Below are positions 56,201 to 62,800 of a DNA stretch of 64,000 nt, piece after piece. The translations under genes and the position numbers were made by a program. The DNA lies in contig JARFXO010000007.1 in the NCBI GenBank assembly GCA_029194665.1, positions 62,001-126,000 of the forward strand, written 5' to 3'. Origin of the DNA: Nitrospira sp. Lineage in GTDB: Bacteria; Nitrospirota; Nitrospiria; Nitrospirales; Nitrospiraceae. Within the stretch, counting starts at the first letter, position 1. Each line of letters starts with the position of its first letter. The notes under the pieces were generated by a model. That model did no database searches and was not told the DNA's origin. It saw nothing but the letters and a program-made list of their open reading frames with translations.

Positions 56201-56814
56201 AAAGCTGCCTGCTCCAACATCCGTCGGTGCAAGAGGCGGTCGTCGTGGCGCAGGACAGAGCGACTGGGAACAAACGCTTGATCGGCTATGTGGTGCCCCG
56301 AATGGGCCACGAAGTGTCGGATGAGGCGATACGGCAATGGGTAGGGGCGCAGCTGCCCGATGCGTTCGTCCCAAGTGTCGTGATGGTGATCGAAACCCTA
56401 CCGGTCACACCCAACGGCAAGGTGGATCGCAAAGCGTTGCCGGTCCCGGATCTACAGCCACGGCGGACGCGGGCCTATGAAGAGCCGATCACGGAGTTTG
56501 AACGGAATCTGGCTGCTATTTGGGCCGAGGTGCTTGGACAGCCGCATGTGGGCCGGTTCGACAACTTCTTCGAGCTCGGCGGCGATTCGATCAACACGCT
56601 GCAAGTGCTGGCCCGTGCCCATCAGCGCGGCTTGAAATTGACTCCCAAACAATTGTTCGAGCATCCAACGGTAGCGGCAGCCGCCGCGGTGGCGGTGCCG
56701 ATAGAGGTGACTTCCGAAGTGGAGATACCGGGAAAAGACACAGAAACCGGCGGACTCGTGGGCATTGAGCTGTCCGACGAAGACATGAGTAATCTGCTGG
56801 AAGAATTGAAATAG
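50248..56814 (+). CDS. Two-module NRPS C-A(Dab)-PCP-C-A(Ser)-PCP
   Basis: A 2188-residue protein; I use ATG 50248 rather than the TTG two codons earlier. Module 1: C with HHIVCDG (His158-His159), A with YTSGSTGVPKGAMV, PCP Ser1040 (GGDSILSL). Pocket reading D-I-W-E-V-T-A-D-D, which matches published Dab codes as I remember them. Module 2: C beginning YPLTPLQQGLLFHSL with HHIVLDG (His1248-His1249), A with IYTSGSTGRPKGAG, PCP Ser2114 (GGDSINTL). Pocket D-V-W-H-V-S-L-I-D, the serine type. The protein ends in ELSDEDMSNLLEELK, an acidic tail that may dock to the next synthetase. No epimerase or thioesterase is present. Codes are hand-aligned to GrsA. Confidence 0.93.
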   Translation: MRSTRSHALITRATAPAEPHSNEDVFPASFAQQRLWFLSQLEPDSAAYNTALAVRLRGPLNRTALAQSLDEIIQRHEILRTTFDEVDGELVQVIAEDRAIDLSVVDFSLESPTEREVSAAAAARAEAHRSFDLRTGPLMRVRLLKLGPQDHMLVLTLHHIVCDGWSSQILAREFVALYEAFDSGLPSPLPPLPIQYADYAVWQRGWLQGPVIEDRLAYWKEKLKGSLPVLDLPRDHPRPAVQSDRGARFSFSVSRVLTDRLHALSRKQGVTLFMTLAAAFQLLLMRYSGLDDFCLGTPVANRPKRETESLIGFFANTLVLRADLSGNPPFVDLLVRVQETVLGAQAHQDLPFEQLVDALRPARALSHTPLFQVMFALQTSLAKTLAITSLDVSAMELDAGGAKFDLSLDMTEDKTGLDCAFEYNQDLFDQETVARMAAHLQQLLDSIVDHPQARLSELTMLSTAERRKILIDWNDTSVPGFEDGQIVRLFEAQAARSPEAVAVTCDKETLSYRDLNDRADRIARALSIAGVGCETVVAVLGERGIDYVAMMVALWKCGGVYLPLDPGHPPPRGISILEASRASMVLTTEAWVPRAHDMIAQMPQDARPAVLTVEACLSEEPVLFRERATWPPARLAYVIYTSGSTGVPKGAMVTDLGLLNHLRSKISMLRLGPTDIIAQTASQGFDISVWQLTASLLCGARTLIVPDEVARDPEQLLHHVGTQEVTVLETVPALLEGMLDKAAAAGAEAPTLARLRWLVPTGEALPPALINRWFEQYPHVPLINAYGPAECADDVAMATITTPPDETYAHAPIGKPIANLRGYVVDSWLEPVPIGAAGELCVAGAGVGRGYLRDPARTAEAFVPDPFSDESGARLYRSGDRVRHRPDGTMEFLGRRDHQVKIRGVRIELSEIEVRLQAHPDVREATAIVRQDRPGQQRLTAYVAPYDGGSCDSDVLIRLLREQLPESMVPSVIVTLKALPRNDNGKIDRQALPEPDHVAAREWTAPRTPTEARLAAVWAEVLGLERVGVHDNFFELGGDSILSLQVISRAKTQGLPLLPRHLFQHQTIAELAEAAGGRTEAVDSRPRHEVRAQRPTDPALLEAVRRLYPTTEDVYPLTPLQQGLLFHSLYEPQSGVYIEQLSCLLRGNLDHVAFLDAWRMVIARSTPLRTAFVWQELDRPVQVVLPGEAPPIIELDWRDASESHQRERLREFLWNDRLRDFDLARPPLMRLALIRVADDARYLIWTHHHIVLDGWCLPIIMGDLFAYYAFLKGGSDPGKPQSQPYRNYVEWIASQDQTAAERYWRKILAGITSTTSLPTDRSPDGTQSDAGYGMHRLTISAARTSALQEYASRECITVNTLVQGAWALLLGRYCGEEDVLFGTTVSGRSADVPEIETMLGLFINTLPLRVTLSPDAVLRGWLRGLLQQNAELRQYEHTPLAQIQSWSQMPRGSQLFDSLLVFDNHPIDRTLDDGGAGLTAHDVYLEGQTNYPLTVNVVPGESLCFLLSYQKKRFSPERVQRIAKHLDMVLNQLVARPDTRLSAIGVLGIGERRQLVDDWNATKRSYSSTTVPKLIYEQVQGTPHAVAVRLDNQTLSYGELWRRSAAVATEVRRQGVGPDVLVGICAERSLELVIGLLGILQAGGAYVPIDPSYPADRIAYMLADAAPVVLLTQPALREQLPLFAGLCLELSAAAPEEFETAYLPPTPVRPEHLAYTIYTSGSTGRPKGAGNTHGGLLNRLQWMQEYFGLTPADRVLQKTPFSFDVSVWEFLWPLMTGAELVLALPDEHKDGLRLKERILKQKITTMHFVPPMLQAFLETPGVEACAGTLRRVVCSGEALSEAVQRQCWARLPGVELHNLYGPTEAAIDVTVWSCDPTAPADPVPIGRPIANTQIYILDHRGEPVPIGIPGEVHIGGVNVARGYHRRAAQTAERFVPDAFSAEPGRRLYRTGDLARHRPDGAIEYLGRLDHQVKIRGVRIELGEVESCLLQHPSVQEAVVVAQDRATGNKRLIGYVVPRMGHEVSDEAIRQWVGAQLPDAFVPSVVMVIETLPVTPNGKVDRKALPVPDLQPRRTRAYEEPITEFERNLAAIWAEVLGQPHVGRFDNFFELGGDSINTLQVLARAHQRGLKLTPKQLFEHPTVAAAAAVAVPIEVTSEVEIPGKDTETGGLVGIELSDEDMSNLLEELK

Positions 56815-56822
56815 GAGACGGA

Positions 56823-59800
56823 GTGGCGAAGTCAGCATTACCCGACCATATCAACTCGATCTATCCTCTCTCTCCGATGCAGGAGGGGATGCTGTTTCAT
56901 ACGCTCATGAATCCCGGCACCGGGATTTATCTGATGCAGAACCGGTATCTCCTCGAGGGCGACCTGAATTATGACGCGTTTGTGCGAGCGTGGGATGTGG
57001 TGCTCGACCGACATCCGGTGCTCCGAACCTCGTTCCTGTGGAAGAACCAAAAGCGTCCGCTGCAAGCGGTGCACAAACGGGTGGACATGCCGATCGTATC
57101 GATGGATTGGAGAGGCCAAACACGTCCTGAGCAGATCGCGAGGTTGGACGCCGAGCTCGAAACCGAACTTCGTGAAGGGTTCGATTTCGCAAAGGCGCCG
57201 CTCATGAGGCTGTGGCTGATCCGGCTGGCGGATGACCGGTACCAGTTCGTGCACAGCTTTCACCATATTCTCCTCGACGAATGGTGCATCTCCCTTCTCT
57301 TGATGGATTTCCTCGGTCACTATGGATCGCTGGTGCGGGGCGAGCGACTCACGCGAGCGAGACCGCGTCCCTATCACGACTACATCGCCTGGTTGCAGAA
57401 ACAGGACATCACTGCTGCGGAATCCTTCTGGCGGGGGTACCTCAAAAACTTCCCCACGCCGACGCCGCTGCCTTACGACCGGCTGCCGGAAGGCCTTGCC
57501 GACCAAAACGAAGACGCCGCGGATCATTGTTTGCACCTGAGTGCCGACACCTCGGCGACGCTCGTGGATCTGGCCCAGCGGCATCGCCTGACGGTGAACA
57601 CATTCTTCCAGGGGGCCTGGGCGTTATTGCTCAGTTACTACAGCAGCGAACGTGAGGTCCTCTTCGGCGTGACGGTGGCCGGCCGTCCCACCGAATTGCC
57701 GGGCGTTGAGTCGATTCTTGGTCTGTTCATCAATACTCTGCCGCTTCGAATCTCGATGCAGCCGGACCGTCCCCTGATGGACTGGCTGAAGGACCTGTTG
57801 GCCGAGAACGTGCGCGTGCGGCAGTACGACTATGCGCCGCTCGTTCAGGTGCAGCGATGGAGTGAGGTGCCACGGGGAGAAGCACTGTTCCACAGCCTGT
57901 TCGTCTTCGAAAACGCGCCGGTCGATCGGGAGCTTTGCGAGGGACGGATCATATTCAAGGGCGAAGAGGAACAGTACCGAGTCCACACGAACTATCCCCT
58001 TACCGTCATGGGATGGCCGGGACGAGAATTGGGACTCAAGATCTCCTACGACAAGCGGCTGTTCGATGCAGATACGACCGGCCGCATGATCAGGCATTTC
58101 AAGACACTGCTCGAAGCGATGGCGGAACAGCCGACCGCTCGGCTCGTCGATCTGTCGCCGCTCAAACAGGATGAGCGGCGACAACTGTTGACCGATTGGA
58201 ATCCTGAGGTCGTGGCTGCCGGCGAGGAACAGTCCGAAAGCCTGCCGAGGCTGTTCGAGGAACAGGTCGAGCGTCGTCCGGATGCGGTGGTGGTTGAATG
58301 CCTCGAAGAGAAGGCGACGTATCGTGAACTGAATCGGCGGGCCAACCGAGTCGCACATGCGTTGGCCGAAGCGGGGGTGCAGCCGGATACTGTCGTGGCG
58401 CTGCTGGATGATCGCGGTATCGATCTCTTGACGATGATGCTCGGAGTCTTCAAGGCTGGCGGCGCCTATCTGCCGATCGATCCGCACCACCCCGTGTCGC
58501 GTCTCACACAGATTCTGAAGCTGAGCCGTTCCTCAGTCGTACTCACGTCGCAGGATTATCTCGCGCGACTGCAAGAAGCGGTCGTGCAAATCGATGAGGC
58601 GTCTCGCCCCCGGCTCATGCCGATCGAACGGATTCTCGACGAAGCCGGTCGTGAAGATAATCCCGGCGATCGAGGACAATCCGAGCATCTGGCCTACGTC
58701 ATCTATACCTCCGGTTCCACCGGAGTGCCGAAGGGAGCGATGGTCACAAGGCGCGGCATGCTCAACAATATCCGGAGCAAGGTGTCGGGGTTGGCGTTGG
58801 GGCCTGCCGACGTCATCGCGCAGACCGCCTCGCAATGTTTCGACATTTCCGTCTGGCAGTTCCTGACGGCGCTCACGTGCGGAGCCAGGACGAGCATCGT
58901 GCCTGACGATACATCACGAGATCCATTTCAGCTACTCACGCATCTTGAACGGGCGGACATCACGATTCTGGAAACCGTCCCGGCTCTCCTCCAGGGCCTG
59001 TTGGATGCGGGATCGGAGGCGGGCTTCGACGGCGCACCTCGGCTTGAAAAGCTCCGATGGGTTCTGCCCACCGGCGAAGCTTTGCCGCCGCCGGTGTGTC
59101 GCCAGTGGTTGGCCCGGTATCGGTCAATACCATTATTGAACGCCTATGGGCCGGCTGAATGTGCCGACGATGTAGCCGTCCATCCTATCCTTGAGCCACC
59201 GACGGCCGACATGACGCATATGCCGATCGGATGCCCGATCGAAGGGATCCGTCTGCACATTTTGAACGTCTGGTTGGAGCCGGTGCCGCCGGGGGTTTCC
59301 GGGGAGTTATATGTGGCAGGGGTCGGGGTCGGCCGTGGGTATTTGCAAGACCCCTCTCGGACCGCCGAAGTCTTTCTGCCGGACCGGTTCGGATCCGAAC
59401 CGGGGGCACGGATGTACCGGACCGGTGATCTGGCCCGTTATCGACGGGACGGAGCCATCGAATTCGTCGGACGCGTCGATCAGCAGATCAAGCTACGCGG
59501 GTTCCGGATCGAATTGGGCGAAATCGAAACGCATCTGTTGGCGAGTCCGCTCGTGCGGGAAGCGGCCGTGTTGCTGCATACCGACGCGCGGGGCGAGAAA
59601 CGATTGGCAGCCTATCTCGCCGGTCATGAAGAAGGAGGCCTGAACGTTTCGGCATTGCGCGACCTCTTATCGTCGCAGCTCCCCGAGTATATGGTGCCGA
59701 CGGCGTTCGTGCCGGTACCGGCGTTGCCGCGCACACCAAACGGCAAGATCGATCGCCTCGCGTTGGCGGCGTTGGATCTGGGCGATCAATTCGCCCGTTC

Positions 59801-62800
59801 CTATACGGCGCCGCGTACGGCGACGGAGGAAATTCTGGCAGGCATCTGGTCCGATGTGTTGGGTGTCGAGCGAGTCGGCGTGCACGACGACTTCTTCGAG
59901 TTGGGAGGGCATTCGCTGCTGGCAACGCAGATCATGTCGCGGCTCCGCAGCACCTTCCACGTCGAGCTGTCGCTGCGGATCGTGTTCGAGGCCACGAGTG
60001 TCGCGGCCTTGGCCGCAGCCGTAGACCGCGCGTGGAAAGATGGCGCAGTCATACAGGGACCTCCGTTGGTACCGGTCGCCCGCACCGGTCCGCTGCCCGC
60101 ATCCTTCGCGCAGCAGCGTCTCTGGTTCCTCGCGCAACTGGAGCCGGACAGCCCCTTCTACAATCTGCCAGCAGGGTTCCGTCTGCGGGGGAAATTGGAT
60201 GTGGACCTGTTGACGGCCGGTCTCAATCAAGTCATCGCGCGGCATGAAGCGTTGCGGACGGTGTTTCATCAGACCGATGGGCAACCGACGCAGGTCGTGC
60301 TGTCTTCGATGATGGTCGAGATTCCCGTCGTCGATCTCCGCGAGATCCCCGAAGAGCAGCGGACGGTCGAGCTGACCAAGCAGAGCGAAGCGGAGGCCCA
60401 GCGAATATTTGATCTGACCCACGGTCCGCTGGTGCGCGCACGGGTGTGGCATATCGGAGAAGAGGAATACGTGCTGCTGATGACCCTGCATCATATCGTC
60501 TCCGACGGCTGGGCGATGGATGTCTTGATCAGGGAATTGGTGACGTATTACCAAGCGGGTGTCTCAGGACAGCCGGCTGCGCTACCGCCGTTGCCCATCC
60601 AGTATGCCGACTATGCGGTCTGGCAGCGTGACTGGATGCAGGGGGCCGTTCTGGAGACTCAGCTGGCCTATTGGAAAGACCGCTTGGGGGATGCGCCGGC
60701 CGCATTGGAGTTGCCGACCGATCGGCCTCGCCCAAGCGTGCAGACCTATCGCGGCTCATGCTGCGAGTTTATGGTGCCCGGCGAGTTGGTGCAGCAAATC
60801 ACGGCCCTCAGTCGCCGGCACGGCCTCACCCTCTATATGACATTGCTCACCGCGTTCACTGCGTTGCTGCGCCATTATAGTGGCCAGACCAGCATTCTGG
60901 TCGGTAGTCCTGTCGCGAACAGACTCCGAATCGAGGTGGAAGAGCTGATCGGGCTCTTTGTCAACACGCTCGTGTTGCGAACGGATATTCCGGACAACCC
61001 GCGCTGGATCGATCTGTTGGATCGGGTGAGAGGAGAGGTTTTGCGGGCTCAGTCTCATCAAGATCTTCCCTTCGAATATCTGGTGGACGCGCTGCAGCCG
61101 GAGCGGAACTTGAGCCATTCTCCGCTCTTTCAGGTCATGTTCACGCTGCAGACGCCGGCGGATCAATCCATGGAACCCCCGGGACTTCGGGTGGACAACA
61201 TGGAGATCGAGCCGGGTACCACGCTCTTCGACCTGTCGCTGGACATGGTGCTCGAACCTGATCGGTTGTCCGGTTCCTTTGAGTACAGCACCGACCTGTT
61301 TGCCGATGAAACCATCGCGCGCATGGTCCGACACTTTCAGGAATTGTTGAGGCAGATCGTGCTGAACCCTGAAGCTCGCGTGAGCGCACTGGGCCTGTTG
61401 AGTCAGGATGAGAGCAGACACGTACTTGAGGATTGCAATAAGACGACTGCGCCTTATCCACGCGAGTCCTGCCTCCATCACCTGTTCGAGGAACAGGCCC
61501 GACTCACTCCTGATGCCATTGCGATGGTGTGGAACGGCGCGTCGTACAGCTACCGGTTTCTCAATGAACGAGCCAATCAGCTTGCCCGTTATCTCAGATC
61601 GCAGGGCATCGCGATGGAAAGTCGCGTCGCGCTGTGCATGGAACGCTCGCTGGAGATGGTCGCTGGGCTGCTGGGGATTCTCAAAGCCGGAGCCGCCTAT
61701 GTGCCGATGGATCCCCTGTATCCCCGCGAACGACTCCGTTTCATGATCGAGGACAGCGGCGCGCAATTGGTGCTCACGCAACAGCAATTCCTCGACAAGT
61801 TTCAAAACCGGACGGTTCCGATCATTGCGCTGGACGAGAGTTGGCCTTCCGTCGCCGCTTTATCCGACATCGATTCCCGGTGGCATACCACACCGGAGAA
61901 CCTGGCCTATATTCTCTACACCTCTGGGACGACCGGCGAACCGAAGGGCATTGAAATCTCCCACCGAGCGTTGGTCAATCATAGTACGGCCATGGCGAGG
62001 CATTACGGTCTTCAGCCGACCGATCGTGTGCTGCAATTCGCTTCGATCAGCTTCGATGTGGCGGCGGAGGAATGCTTTCCCACCTGGGCGGCCGGGGCGA
62101 CGGTGGTGTTGCGACCCAACGAGTCGGTCCCGGCGTTCGCGGATTTCGAGCAGTTCATCGCGGACCACGGCCTCACCGTGTTGAACTTGCCGACGCCGTA
62201 CTGGGCCGAATGGATTGAAGCGATGGAACAGACCGACACAACGCTTCCGCACGCGATCCGTTTGGTCATCGTGGGGAGTGAGAAGGCTCTGCCGGAGAGC
62301 CTGGTTCGGTGGCAGCGCCTGGCCGGTGCCCGTATCGCCTGGTGCAACTCCTATGGACCGACCGAAACCACGATCACGGCGAGCTACTTCATGCCGGAGC
62401 GACAGAAGGATTGGAGTGCGGCATCGACCGTGCCGATCGGCCGACCGATTGCGAACGTGCAATTGTATGTCCTCAATCCTGCCTTGCAGCCGGTTCCGAT
62501 CGGGGTGGCGGGAGAGCTCTACATCGGGGGCGCGGGAGTGGCCAGGGGGTACCATCGGCAGCCGGCCCGAACGGCCGAACAGTTTATCCCGGACTGTTTT
62601 AGCCGTGAACCGGGGGCTCGCTTGTATCGGACGGGAGACCGGGTTCGACGGCTGGCGGACGACAATCTGGAATTCCTCGGTCGATACGATGACCAGATAA
62701 AGATTCGGGGGTTCCGGGTGGAACCGGCCGAGATTGAGTTGTGGCTGAAGCGACATCCGGCCGTCAAGGATGCGTTGGTCCTCCAGGAATTGAACGAGCA

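Noticed and set aside
60756..61805. A 349-residue open frame on the minus strand inside the last NRPS, similar to one at 35369-36346
   Set aside because: Both are antisense to well-supported NRPS domains; their similarity comes from the duplicated tract on the sense strand.
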